A stretch of 64,000 nucleotides of DNA, taken from NCBI RefSeq assembly GCF_001625215.2, contig NC_030382.2, positions 48,325,364 through 48,389,363 on the forward strand. The letters run 5' to 3'. The notes under the pieces are model-generated. The model searched no databases. It worked only from the letters and a program-made list of their open reading frames with translations, and was not told where the DNA came from. The translations under genes and the position numbers were made by a program. The stretch is from Daucus carota subsp. sativus. Its lineage: Eukaryota > Streptophyta > Magnoliopsida > Apiales > Apiaceae. Shown piece by piece: positions 49,445 to 61,274 of this stretch (position 1 is its first letter; every line of letters starts with the position of its first letter).

Positions 49445-52400
49445 TCATGCTTTATTCTGAGCAACAATTGCGTTCCGAATTGCATACTGAGGAGATATGG
49501 CATTCCCATTCACAAGCATTTGATCCAAGAAATCCACACGAATTGATTTGAACTGGTAATACTGCATGTCCAACATAGCAAATGATCAAACTCGTCACTC
49601 CCACTGCTGATTAATCAATGATTTGAACTAGCAACTGAATAGTTTTGTTACTACACTTGTTTGCAAAAGCAGTATGTACTAACAATTTTATGCATCTAAA
49701 CACTCTCACTGCTCCACAAAGGTAATCTATAATAAAATTAGATTGTATTGACAATCTCTAAATTGTTTATTTTGAATAATCTTCATATATAGTACGTGCT
49801 CCTGGCAGTGATTCAGCTAAAAACCTGAGAACAGTCACTCTTAACATGTGCAGAACAATATAACATAGAAAATGTAAAAAAAAAATTGCAAAGTAATTGC
49901 CCCGCAGCAACAGTTGTTGTCACTGTTACGCTAAAACGTGTTATCCATAGAACGTACTGATAGTACTACTCCATATATACTATAGACATATAAACAGACA
50001 CAAATTATTGTTTGGGTACATCTATCCACACGACTGTATGTTAGATTCTCAATCTCAACAGGACTTAATTCCCAGAATATAAAGTACATTATATTAAGGA
50101 CTGAGAGCGCAAACCTTTTCCTTCCAAGAAAAGTTCACAAAATGGTAACAAGGTGCCAATAAAGTGACCTGATCTCCTTCTTTAATCTGAAAGGAATAAA
50201 AAAAAAATTCATTGCCGGTCTTTAGCATTTACTAATCAAATAACCATTTGTAATCAGCATAGTTCTCATCGAAGATATATGAAAAAAAGTAATTCCAAGA
50301 AAGAGAGTCTGCCATGGAAAAATTATAAATTATTAACATAAACTAACTTACAGCATCATTGCGCATCCCATACACCGTAAGAATGAAGCACACTTGATCT
50401 GAATCACAAACAAGAAAGTATCTGCAAAATCATTGCACCATTTTTATTTCCTATCAACTAAACAAATTATAAAGATCCTAACTGCATATACGTGTTTACA
50501 TTACCGAATACAATTTTTACATGGGAATTTAAAGATATTTAGCATGGGCAACCTACAATGGAGTTGTACTTTCATGCTTGATAAAGAACATGACTTTTCC
50601 AAGAATCGCAATTGTTCTGTTCAGACCTTCCGATAGACGATCTATGGTCCCTCTTCTGTATGAAGAATTTACTACAACAGAAAACAATATTAAGCATAGA
50701 ATGCTAAAAAGAAAGTACAATCTGCTAACTTAAAGCTATGAATGAGTTGCATACAATTAATTGCAGCTAATGATGAAGTCAAAGAAGCGAGACGTTTAGC
50801 CTTTGTCTGTCCCTGGATACAAAGTAAGGTAATTCGTTATACAGATATTTCACTAAGCAGAATATAATTGAGGTAATTAGTTATACAAATTTTGCACACA
50901 TAATTCATTCAGACAGTTGTACTGATGCAAACTTTGTCAATTAGTATCTGCATGGTTTCTCCTACAATCAGCACCTCTTCTTCTGCATGTATTTTCAAGG
51001 TGCAAGAACAGCACTGAGATAATGCTGACATGCCTGTCTCCAGATAAAACACAGACAGTCTTCCTGTAGAGTCCTGATAGGTTTCTGAACAGACAGCTTC
51101 CTGAACTTATTAGGAGATGGCATTCCCCTAATTATAGAGAAAGAGGATTATACAGAGTAAATACTTTTCTGGATTGGAGGCTGTGATCCTGTGTATTTAA
51201 GTTGCATATCAAACTACTTTAAACTATGTGAATCAGGATAGATTGCATGTTGCATTCTCTTAAAAGGTAGAATTGACTGAAAAAAATGTATTAGAAACAC
51301 ATTCCTCCATCTTGTTTTGCCTCATTAAGGCATAGCCTAGGAGCCAACCATCACTACATATTAAATTACCAATACACAAACACATCGATTTCATAAAGGC
51401 CACATAACACATTATATATAAAAAGTCCTTCAAAGGGTTGACATGTGTACTTGCAACTCACCCTTAAAAAGCTATCGAGTTTGTCAAGAAGACTTATCAA
51501 TTTGTCAGCCTCCTCAGTAGCATTGAGACCAGGATCCTTTGATGCAGCAGCTTCAAATCCACTAAGGGCCCTCTCATAGTTCTCCAAATATTTGTTTACC
51601 TGAATATATATTATTGACAATAATATAATAATGTCAGAGCTAAAGGACTCTAATATATTATCTTCCACCAGAAAAAAAGGTGGATACAAAGGGAGATTAA
51701 AAATTCAACACATAGGTCATTAGATTGAGGATAAAAACAAAAATCACAGACTGAGTGACTAAGCAGACAACAATAAAAGAAGCTCTAAATTTAGGACTAC
51801 AGAAACAATGTAAACCAAATTAGTGTTGTCAGAACAAATTTGTTGCGTACATAATTCTGTCATTCTATTATGTTAACGATGTATCTTGTGGTCAGCTATC
51901 TCAAACGTACAGCCAACACATGAGAGGAATCAAGAAAACTAAGGAGGCCTATCTTTTGTTAATACAAAATAGTAAAAGATGTCACTTTTGGTTAGGAGCA
52001 TGCCACAAAAACAACACAGTAACATAAGTAGTGAATGTACCTGTTAGGATCTAGGGTCTAGAAATGGAGAGATAGAGGTATTTTTAGCATTTTCTGGTTT
52101 AATAAGAGAGAAATAAGCAGATATAGCAGTTATGTAGAGAGAGATATAAGTGATTGATTGTAGAAGTAAGAGAGAATAGGTGAGAAATGAAGAACACAAC
52201 TTGTAGAGAAAGCTAGGGTTTTAGAGACAGAAAGCAGTTACAGAGAGAGAAAGTGAACAGAATTCCAGAGAGAGAAAGAGATGGTTGAAACTAGTTCCAT
52301 TTTCTGATAAATTGTTCAACATACTGAATTCCAACTACTTGATAACTATTTATACTAGTCTGCTTCATTGTAAAATTTTAAAGACTATAATACCCTTAAT

Positions 52401-55400
52401 AACATTGTAAAGACTATATACCCTTATTACACCCCTTCTATATTAGTAACACAGCAGAGTTCTGACAGTACAACAGTGAAATCAGTTCTCTGACCTCATG
52501 TGCTTCTTATAATGCTCAGGATAGATTATTACAAGCTATAAATAACTCACAAGAGGAATCTAACAAAATATGATCGGTTAAATTGAAGTTGGAGATGTAT
52601 GATCAGTGGCATGGCTGTACCAAAATTTTCAGGTGAATAGTTTACAGACGAATTTGCAATTCAATTTTCCAGATACATATAGATCCTTTTCTATTACTTC
52701 CCTCTTTCTTATTGTTCGAAATTAGAAGGCAAAACTGTCATTTCATATGTTAAGATAAATCACAAGCTACCTCGTTTTATTTTTGAACAGCTTATGATCT
52801 TCTTGTTAAGAGTATAGTAGGATACAATGCAATGCAAAGAGCTTCAAAGCTCCTGTGTACTATGCATACTCAACTTAGCCACTGGTTCCCCTCATGTAAT
52901 CAACATTATTTAAAAAGTAGATGGAGGGATAATGGAACTCAGAAATAAAAGAAGGCCCAAGGTTTAAGATGAAAAATTGAAGAAAACAGGTAGCCGTAAA
53001 ACCTGATCTTGATCTGGCCACAGGTTCACTAAATATGCTTTTCACGTTAGTACATCACTCCATAAAGAGTTAGATAACAGATTACTCGATACAGACCCAA
53101 GATTGATATTTCATATTTCTTTTAAATAAATCCAAGATATGTACTACTTGACCTTGAGTAGCAGGAATTTCCTAATATCCCATCAGGATAAAACTATATT
53201 GCTAGATTTTATAGGTTTGCTTTTTCTCTATTAAGCTGTGAAGCAGGGATACTCCACTATACTGAAGAATCGCAGGGGGTGCACGCACCGTGCGGGGGTG
53301 CGGCGCGGTGCGCCACCTGGCGTAGCACCGTATTTTGATGCCCGATACGTGGGGGTGTGGGAAATCCGTAGTTTCATAATATATTAAAAATTTGCCGAAT
53401 TCCCGTATCCCCGCACTCATGCTTCCGGGCTATTAAGTATACTATCAGAAAGAGGAAAAACAATTGGATGATATGATAAACTATCACAGAGAGAAAGAGA
53501 GAGATAAAGAGATGGAAAGTTACAGTAGCACAGTTGAAGTATAGATCTGGATTAGACTTCATTCCCTCATCTTTCTCCTGAAATGTATCAGAAGTTATTA
53601 ATCATTATAACAAATCAATATGGCTAGCAAAATTTCTTCTAGCACACAATCACATGAGAAATATTTTGCTTTCTTAATTGTGCACACTTACAGCATTCTG
53701 ATATGCTTTTAAAGATTGCAGAAGCTTGCTATGATCCCATGCTCCAGTCACAAAAAAACAGGTGAGGCATGCATTTCCTAGGTTGTCTGTTCGGCACGGA
53801 GATATATAAAGTCATGATAGAGGAAAATTAATAAATAATAATAATAATAATGAGGGGAAAAACAACAATTAGTGGTCTCTCTAGCTAATTCTATCAAGAT
53901 GTACTGAATAAGCTTTAATATGTAATAAAGTGTTCTAATGAAGGCATGCCACCAAACTGGTTACCAGTTATTACTTACACCAAGAATTCCCGTCCTTTAC
54001 ATCCAGAGCAATAGCTTCTTTTGCATGTTTGATGCTTTCTTGTACAATTTCTTCCTGATTATCAGCACCTAGAAAATAGATAAAAAATACATGTTAACAT
54101 ATATGTATGACAAGGCTTTTATACTATTATCTTGCTACAAATTGATACATCTTAAACCAAATTGAACAACATAAACCATGCATGCTCCAGAATTACTAAA
54201 AATTCAAACAAATATTGAAAGCCTAGATTCTATCTCTCAATTGGGGTTCTATATAGACGTTCTAATAACCAAACTGCAAAATGAGGCATGGCTGGGTACA
54301 TATTGAAAAGCATAATAAAGATACAATCTTGCCTTGGGCCATTCTTCTTTCAAGCATTGATAACTGACAAAGTATCTTTTTGTTTGAACCCTGCAAAACA
54401 TAGAAATTAGTCTACGTCGAGCAATTGACGTCTATGCATGAAGGCAGAGTTATGCTATTTAATAATATTAAAATTGTTGTAATGTCATAAATAACCTTGC
54501 TCAGTGCAAGAGTCAAGCAGTTCTTTGCTGAAGGTAGATCTCCTTTTTTCCAGATGCAGTTGCCTAAGCATAGCCAAGCATCCACAAGAGATGGATTTAA
54601 CTTGACCTAAAAAATGAAACAGCCAGCTTAAAAAACAATACAACCTAAACAAAAGGAAATCACAACAGTGCAATCTTTGCTTACAGCTTTCGAGAGATGG
54701 TCCTCTGCTTCTTTTTTATAATCAGGAAATACATCCATGATCTTTCCTTTCAAATATTCATGTGTTGCACGTGTTGCAGGTAATCTCCTATGATCTGAAA
54801 AAATAATAGGATAATCAAGTCACAAGTAACACTGTGAATGACGATCACTAAGCACCTATTTGGCTTCATAACAAAATAAATGTCTTATGTTTTAAAAAAC
54901 ATAAAAACAGTTTCCAGGAAAAAATGTAGTGTTTGGTCCTGTTTTTAAAAACAGTTTTCAGAATAAATACAAGAGAACAGTTTTCAAAAATATAGAAAAC
55001 AGAAAACATCGGATTGTGTTTCCTGAAAACAAAAAACTGTAAAACAATACCAAGCACCTCCTAAATTTCTAAAACAGAAGAACTCAGTAATCCTCAGCTT
55101 CAGCCACCAATCAGAAGTTATTATTGAGTGTCTACAGTATATAAACATCCAGGATTTCCGAAGACCACCATAAAAATGTACTTGAACAACATGCTAAGAT
55201 ACCATACAAGAAACACCTCTATTCTAACACCTGAAAAAATATTTAAAATCCTTGGTATCTTCATCATATCCCATTTATCAGTTAAGACTTAAGAGTGAAG
55301 ACCAATTAGTTTATATCTTATTAATTATTACTATGGAACTGAATTTGCGTATGAAATTAAAGAAGATTTAATACAAGTAGCTGAAGTGTCTGAAATGACT

Positions 55401-55956
55401 AAAGAGGACTTACTGAATAACATTCAGTGTTTCAATTCTTAATTGCAAATATCGTGACGCCCTCCTTGTAATATATGAAACTTCTATAACAAAATCAATC
55501 TAACTATAGCTCTCAAGTCATCGAAATTGCAGACCTACTAAACTACTATATCCATTTGAAAAATGCATATTATATATAACATTCTAAAACATAGACAAAA
55601 GAATAAAATCAAACCTAGGAAAGCACGCGAGTAAAGACTACTTTAATAAGTGATGCTTCATAGAACATATCGCATAAAACTTCACAATCAATACAGAATG
55701 CGTAGCTTAAATGATACAAAATGAGTAAGTTTAGTTGTAATTGAGCAGTCAGGCTAGTATAATTTATATAAAACTGACCGGAAGGAATGGAATCGAGAAG
55801 ATTGAGAGCGAGATGAGATTGGGACTGGAGAGCAGCAATTTTGTGATTTGGATCGAGCGGGAAATAAGTGTCGCGTAATAAGTAAAGCTCGTCAGCAGCT
55901 TTTGCTGCTTGGTCCATTATACTCTCTGCTGAGTCGTTTGTGCTGCTAATGCTCAT
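49445..55956 (-). CDS. TPR protein with C-terminal OB-fold, TTC5-like
   Basis: Thirteen exons on the minus strand encode about 421 residues: 55779-55956, 54685-54794, 54496-54606, 54333-54390, 53979-54068, 53692-53786, 53524-53577, 51462-51599, 50755-50812, 50557-50671, 50352-50421, 50115-50186 and 49445-49561. Frames join throughout. The intron after 54333 uses a GC donor (CAAG|GCAAGA); the others are GT-AG. The protein follows human TTC5 (440 aa) closely in order: an N-terminal helix (DELYLLRDTYFPLDP), TPR units (KAVKLNPSLVDAWLCLGNCI, KEAIALDVKDGNSWYNLGNA, SNPDLYFNCATVNKYLENYE) and an OB-fold (NRTIAILGKVMFFIKHES, YFLVCDSDQVCFILTVYG). Human TTC5/STRAP acts in p53 co-activation and in tubulin mRNA autoregulation. 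The plant role is not known to me. Confidence 0.9.
52042..52467 (-). mobile_element. Solo LTR (LTR-retrotransposon fossil) in an intron of the TTC5-like gene
   Basis: A 426-bp segment runs from TGTTAGGATCTAGGG to CAGAGTTCTGACA, so it has the TG...CA ends of an LTR. The flanks GTACC and GTACA form a nearly matching 5-bp target duplication. On the minus strand it has a TATAAATAG promoter-like motif and CT-rich leader-like DNA, so its sense is minus. No internal region or second LTR is present, which fits recombination between two LTRs. Family is probably Copia-like but not proven. The near-match of the flanks suggests moderate age. Confidence 0.6.
53265..53352. other. Short GC-rich block in a TTC5-like intron
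   Basis: Between AT-rich flanks is a stretch dominated by GGTGC/GCACC motifs, including GTGCACGCACCGTGCGGGGG and GCGGCGCGGTGCGCC. It can fold on itself. No element ends or reading frame are visible. Confidence 0.6.
54845..55068. mobile_element. Possible degenerate MITE in intron 1 of the TTC5-like gene
   Basis: The segment from GCACCTATTTGGC to CCAAGCACCTCC contains many AAAACAGTTTTC-like motifs in both directions. The ends are only roughly inverted and a target duplication is unclear. Confidence 0.35.
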
Positions 55957-56144
55957 CTCTCCAACACAAAATTTAGTTGGGAAGATCTATCTGGCTAGTA
56001 TAATTTACTTGACCCACTCGCAAATCGATTTGAATATTTAGCCCCTCGGTGCTATTCTGTTTTCTCAGATTGACCCCGGTATTACCGATGTTCTATGTTT
56101 TTCAAACCCGGCCCAGATCCGACTACGTGTCCTGCAGTGGCAGG

Positions 56145-56705
56145 TAGAGGTGGCAAAATGTGTGATTGGTTTGGTTTTGGTTCTCATAAAATGGATGTGG
56201 TTTGAATAAATGAACCAAAACCATTTTCAAACCATATATTAAAAAATATGGTTATGGTTTTAGTTTGGATCATGGGTAAACTAGTTTAATAATATCTATT
56301 AGGCTACTCATCATATAATAAGAATACGGGACTGATTTAAGCCCAATAGTCTGGTTTCAATGGTTATAAACAGAATGGGCAAGTTAATTATAACCAAGTA
56401 ATGACCCGAGCTGTGAGTTTGTGAATGTGATGAAGGAGTTCGCATTCGGTACAAAGTGATAAAAGGCACCATGCTGGAGTGAGTGGAGTGCGACACCGCA
56501 TTGTTTGGTGACCACAGCTGCCCAGAACTTCATATTTCTTGAAAATATGGTTAAAATATGGTTAGATCCATATTTTGTGAGAAATGTGAGACCAAAAACC
56601 AAACCAAATCCATTTTTATAAATGTGATTTCATATTGATCCAAATTTATAATTTTGGTTTGGTTTGGATTGGTTTAATGGTTTTAGAACCATATTGCCAC
56701 CTCTA
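56145..56705. mobile_element. Non-autonomous hAT element with exact 8-bp duplication
   Basis: Ends TAGAGGTGGCAA and TTGCCACCTCTA are perfect 12-bp inverted repeats. The 8-bp repeat GTGGCAGG flanks it at 56137-56144 and 56706-56713. The outer thirds are rich in GGTTTTGGTT/AACCATATT motifs; the centre (about 56350-56530) is different in composition. No transposase is present. Confidence 0.9.
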
Positions 56706-57109
56706 GTGGCAGGGATGGCAATTTCATGGGTCCACTTATGGCCCAGAAAAACCAACATCAAATTAAAATCGATAAAAATCAATCCGAAAGGTGAAATCGA
56801 ACCGATGTTGCAGATTGGATGTGGTTATTGGTTAAAGCAAATGAATCGAATTATTATTTAAATATTTAAATTTTATATTTATATATATAATTTATATGAA
56901 TTTTAAAATAATTTGGAAAATATTCAAAAATCACAAGTAGATGAAAGGGCTAGGGTATGAGACTAAATTCAAAAATTAATATCCAAGTTTAAAGAAAATC
57001 CTTGGCTAAATAATAGCAACAATAAACAGGTACAAGTACTTAAAATCAGGTCATGTACTTTTCTAATCTTAAATATATTATTTTTAGTCAATAAAATGAT
57101 AGTTTTTTA

Positions 57110-57352
57110 TCATCATGTTTACTGCTCTAAGGAATTGTGGAAGCTTGTAGTGATAATCTTAAACACTTTGAGGAAGTGTTAATAGTGTTTGCTAGTCGAT
57201 CTGCGAATAGCGTAGCTCATGAGTTAGCTCGGGCTGCACATTCTATGTCAGGTCCCATGGAGTGGTTTAATACTGCTCCGGATTTTATCTCATGTAATAT
57301 TGATTTAGAGTCTCTTTAATATAAGCAAGTACCTTTTACTCAAAAAAAAAAA
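57110..57352 (+). mobile_element. 3' fragment of a LINE (RNase H tail and poly-A)
   Basis: A 60-codon frame (57137-57319) reads FEEVLIVFASRSANSVAHELAR and then GPMEWFNTAPDFI, the typical C-terminus of plant LINE RNase H-like domains. A stop and a poly-A tract (57341-57351) follow. It is a very short 5'-truncated copy; no clear target duplication was found. AGATTGACAAATATATG just after it recurs as AGATCGACAAATATAT near 57416. Confidence 0.75.
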
Positions 57353-59066
57353 GGAGATTGACAAATATATGTATAGGTTTGGAACAACATACCGCGATCA
57401 TAGTTGATTCATAAAGAGATCGACAAATATATCCCTTTTGATTATATATTCGCTCAAAATTCATCCCTCTGCTTGTATATTTATATTTTTGTCATGATGT
57501 TTCTGATCTATATCAAGGATTGTAGTTTTACAAAAAGTAAGTAATTTTTTTGTAGTTTTCTCCTTCTTGTCATCGAAGCGTCTACTTATTTGTATTTTTT
57601 TACTAAGCATGCTAGTGTGCGTTGATTATTATGTCTATACTACATGTATCAACTAGTCTCCTTTGTATATTATTTTAAATTCATAAATTTGTCAGTTCTA
57701 TAAGCAATTATAAGCAAACTTTTTTTTTCTTTGTTAATCAAATATTAAAATTATCGCATTCCAGTAGCCTAAAACTGCGCATCTCATTCTTAATTGTAAA
57801 TTGGAATGTGTGATAATATATTTCTTAATATTTTTACTTGATATAATATAATTAAATTTAAAATATTATAACTCTTCGTAAAATCTCAACTGAAATAAAT
57901 ATAAGAAATGTAATTATTTACTATTTTTATCAATTTTTTATTTGAAATTTTGACTTTTGACACAAATTTTAAATATTTTAACAGTTAGACAAAAACATTA
58001 TTTTTAATTCTTATTATTTGAATAAAAATATTGAATCAAAATTTAAGTTACAAATAAGTCAAATCTAAATGATAATTATTACAATACATATGCCAAACAT
58101 GTCAAAATAAGAAAAATAAGATAATTACTTTATGTTCGATGTATTGGATTATAACTACGATGAACAACATATCGAATGAAGAACATGAACAACATTTCAA
58201 ACATGAACTCGATGACTAAATGAAAGAAAGAAGAAGGAACATTCATATCTTGATTATTGAGATATACATCATGTATGATTAACCAAACGGATTTCGTATT
58301 AATTTTATGACATAAGGAAATTTACGTTTGACACGAGATGCAACAGCTTAACAGTAACTGGAACTTATTTATGGTTAGATACGCAACAGAGGTATTTTTT
58401 ATCACATACTGTACATGGTGCCATGAGGAATGTTATTATATGCTTGCAGTGATAATAGTATAATAGCTAGAAATAATCGTACGCATACTTCTAATATGTT
58501 CCTCCAGGTCCTCGAGGACCTCGACTATGAAATAGAATGGATATTCATCGGTAAAATATATAAGTTTAAATTGCGAGAATAAATAAAAATAATTAAATTC
58601 CTAAACAAGCTCTAATCCAGAAAATTAAAACATTAATATCTTAAAAAAGAAAGAAATATATAATCCATTCGTATAAAGTATTAACTCAAATCCCATATCT
58701 TCTTCCTCTTCCGGAGATATAAAACGCATTAATGTTCTCAGCTCTGTATGTGTATCAGCACGCGGATACAGGTTATTATCGTGTGTAAGAACAAAATAAA
58801 ATAGTTTTCCCTACCGTCTACAGAGTGTATGAAGAGTGTTGCCACTATTTTATCATAACCTGCCTTGCCTACTCAACTTCCTTTCCTTTCCCCCTGCCTT
58901 TCTCTCTAACTTGTTTCTCATCTTGTCTTAAACTTATCTGTCACTTAACCACTCATGCACTAAAAAATAAAAATAGAAATATGTCATAAATTCTATCCCA
59001 CCTCTATAAAAAACAAAAGCACTAGTTCATTTCCATCATCCAGGAATACAACTAGTCTTAAACCTC
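57353..59066. other. AT-rich intergenic DNA and promoter of the PADRE gene
   Basis: No gene is recognised. CTATAAAAAACAAAAGC at about 59003-59019, some 60 bp before the ATG, is a likely TATA region. The CCTTTCCTTTCCCCC pyrimidine-rich stretch (about 58873-58905) is also promoter-proximal. Confidence 0.45.
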
Positions 59067-59591
59067 ATGGGAAACTATGCCTCTTTATGCACTTCACTTG
59101 TCTCCCCTACAGCCAAAGCTTCCAAGGTCATCTTCCCCGGCGGGGAAGTGCGCCAATTCCGCCGTCCAGTGAAGGTGGCTGAGCTCATGCTCGACTCCCC
59201 CAACTCGTTTCTAGTCAACACGAAGTCACTGAATACTGGAAAGAGATTTACGCCTCTCTCAGCTGATGATGATCTGGAGTTTGGTCATGTCTATATTATG
59301 TTTCCTATGAGGAGGCTCAAGTCCGTGGTCACCCGGGATGATATGGCCAGGCTCTTCATGGTCGCAAACCCCACGCCAAGTAAATTTGCCGGGGCTGGCC
59401 ATAACAAGGTCAGGGCTGTGCCAGAATCTCCACCTGTGGCGTCGCCAGAAAGCGACACTCAAGATTCTAGATTTAGCTTTGAAGGAATTGAGGGGTTCTA
59501 TCCAGGGGAGTTGAAGTATAAATTATCGGTGTCGAGGTCTAGAAAACCCTTGTTGGATACTATTACAGAAGAGCCAGCGCGTTCATGGTAA
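59067..59591 (+). CDS. PADRE (DUF4228) domain protein
   Basis: A single-exon frame of 174 residues. It begins MGNYASLC, a good N-myristoylation start (Gly2, with Cys8 available for palmitoylation), so membrane attachment is plausible. The first ~90 residues match the DUF4228/PADRE pattern: KVIFPGGEVRQFRRPVKVAELMLDSPNSFLV, then LEFGHVYIMFPMRRL. The C-terminal half is low-complexity and Pro/Ser-rich (PESPPVASPESD), with a conserved-looking RFSFEGIEGFYP, the kind of disordered tail that names the family. PADRE genes in Arabidopsis often respond to pathogens or abiotic stress; their biochemistry is unknown. At2g01340 is a family member I recall near the matching Arabidopsis region. Confidence 0.9.
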   Translation: MGNYASLCTSLVSPTAKASKVIFPGGEVRQFRRPVKVAELMLDSPNSFLVNTKSLNTGKRFTPLSADDDLEFGHVYIMFPMRRLKSVVTRDDMARLFMVANPTPSKFAGAGHNKVRAVPESPPVASPESDTQDSRFSFEGIEGFYPGELKYKLSVSRSRKPLLDTITEEPARSW

Positions 59592-61274
59592 CAAACTTTC
59601 AGTTGTTTCCCCGGGTGTAATTCTACTTCATCCCCGCATTCTGTAAAGAGAATTAAAACAGCAAAGTTAAATTACAGACCTAGAATACATGAACATTTGA
59701 TTTACTTTGATAATTTCTACAATTTTTAAATTTCAAAACACTCAATATCCTTGAATTTGAAATCAGAAAAAGAAAAACACAAATCTCAATTGAATACGTT
59801 TTTGTCCTGTGAAATGCTGGAATATACACAATAAAAACTTGAGAGTCGCACCTGATTCTTCTCTTTTCCCCTGTATCACTTAGCTGGAGAATTCTTCACT
59901 AGTTTTCGAAAAAATTCATGGAGGTAATAGAAGTGGGCTTGTTCAACATTTACACCGCAGCTGCAGACTGTCAAGTTCACTCATCAGTGATAGCCTTGTC
60001 CATCAAATGTTGTTATCTGAAATTGGAAGACACTGTGTCATAGTAACTGTACTACGGTGCTTCTCATCAGGACAAAAGCTTGGAATTATTATGGAAGAAT
60101 CTTGGTCTGCAGCAGTTTCTATATTAAATCTAGCATCAGAGAAACACTGATATTTTAAGTTTGTTCTGTTTATGTTTCTCCTGTGGTAGTCATGCAGTTC
60201 ATGAGTCACGGCATACTCTTCCTGTCGGTCTGTCACTGATGGTGGATCAGATCATTACTATTTTCCATATTTTTCATGTTCCGGTTATCCGGTTCATGGT
60301 TCTACTGACATCAAGGAGTACCCTTTTCGTACATCAGATGATTCTTTTTATCTATTATTCGCGCTGACAGTACCTTGACAATTTTTCTTATCCCAAATTA
60401 GATGAGCTTCTCTTCTCTCAATATACAATTATCAACAAGCTTCCAAAATTACCCTCTCTTGTTTGTCGTTTCCAATGTATAATGATACTATAAAAGTCAA
60501 TACAATAAATACGGGTAAATATGTGAAATTAGCAAAAAGGTTATTTAAATTGGGATGAAGGGAGTACTTGCTTCTGTTCTAATAAGTACCATTAGATTCT
60601 GTTTTTTGTCAAGAAAACTCCATATCAAGTGGCAAGTAAAACCTAAAACATTAAAATCTGGAAGCTTCTATGATTAATAAAATGTAAAAAACATTAAATG
60701 ATGGACAATAGTAACAAGGACCAATACATGACCAGCATCATACTACCCACAGACATCTGAGTTGCAACAAGTATTTAGCATAAGAATAAAACTGAAAATT
60801 ACACTCTGGTTTTCTACTCAACAAATACATGTAAAAATGAGAAAAAAATCTATTCAAAACTTGACAAGGTATAAAACTGTACACTCCATCTTGTCTAATA
60901 ATGTAAAAGCTGTAGATAGTATAGAAGAGACCTCACTACTAGTGACACATGATAAAAGGTTTGCAATAAGGTTGAGAAGGGAACCTGATCTACACCTACT
61001 TTTCCACTAATTCTAATTCATTGAAATATATAAGGTATTTCTATATAACAGTCTAGACTCCAGCTTCTGCTTCTTCTGAAATATACGCAGAACAAAACAT
61101 ATACGAATGCTTCGTACCACCTTCTAGCAAAAATCCAACCCCTTTTCTAGATATTTCCACAACAATTACTCCCATGACTTTTTTTATCCCATTCATTTTC
61201 CTCTCGAAAAAATAGTTTGAGAAACGTCTTCTTGTAGTACTCCAGAATTAATGGATTACAAACTCTCCAAACAA
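59592..61274. other. Intergenic region with a degenerate MITE
   Basis: The PADRE gene (+) and QSOX gene (-) converge here. Around 60388-60567, CTTATCCCAAATTAGATGAG and, at the far end, AAATTGGGATGAAGGGAGTA are inverted, suggesting an old Stowaway-like MITE that has lost its left tip. Short frames at 60003-60236 (-) and 60762-61010 (+) look accidental. Confidence 0.45.
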
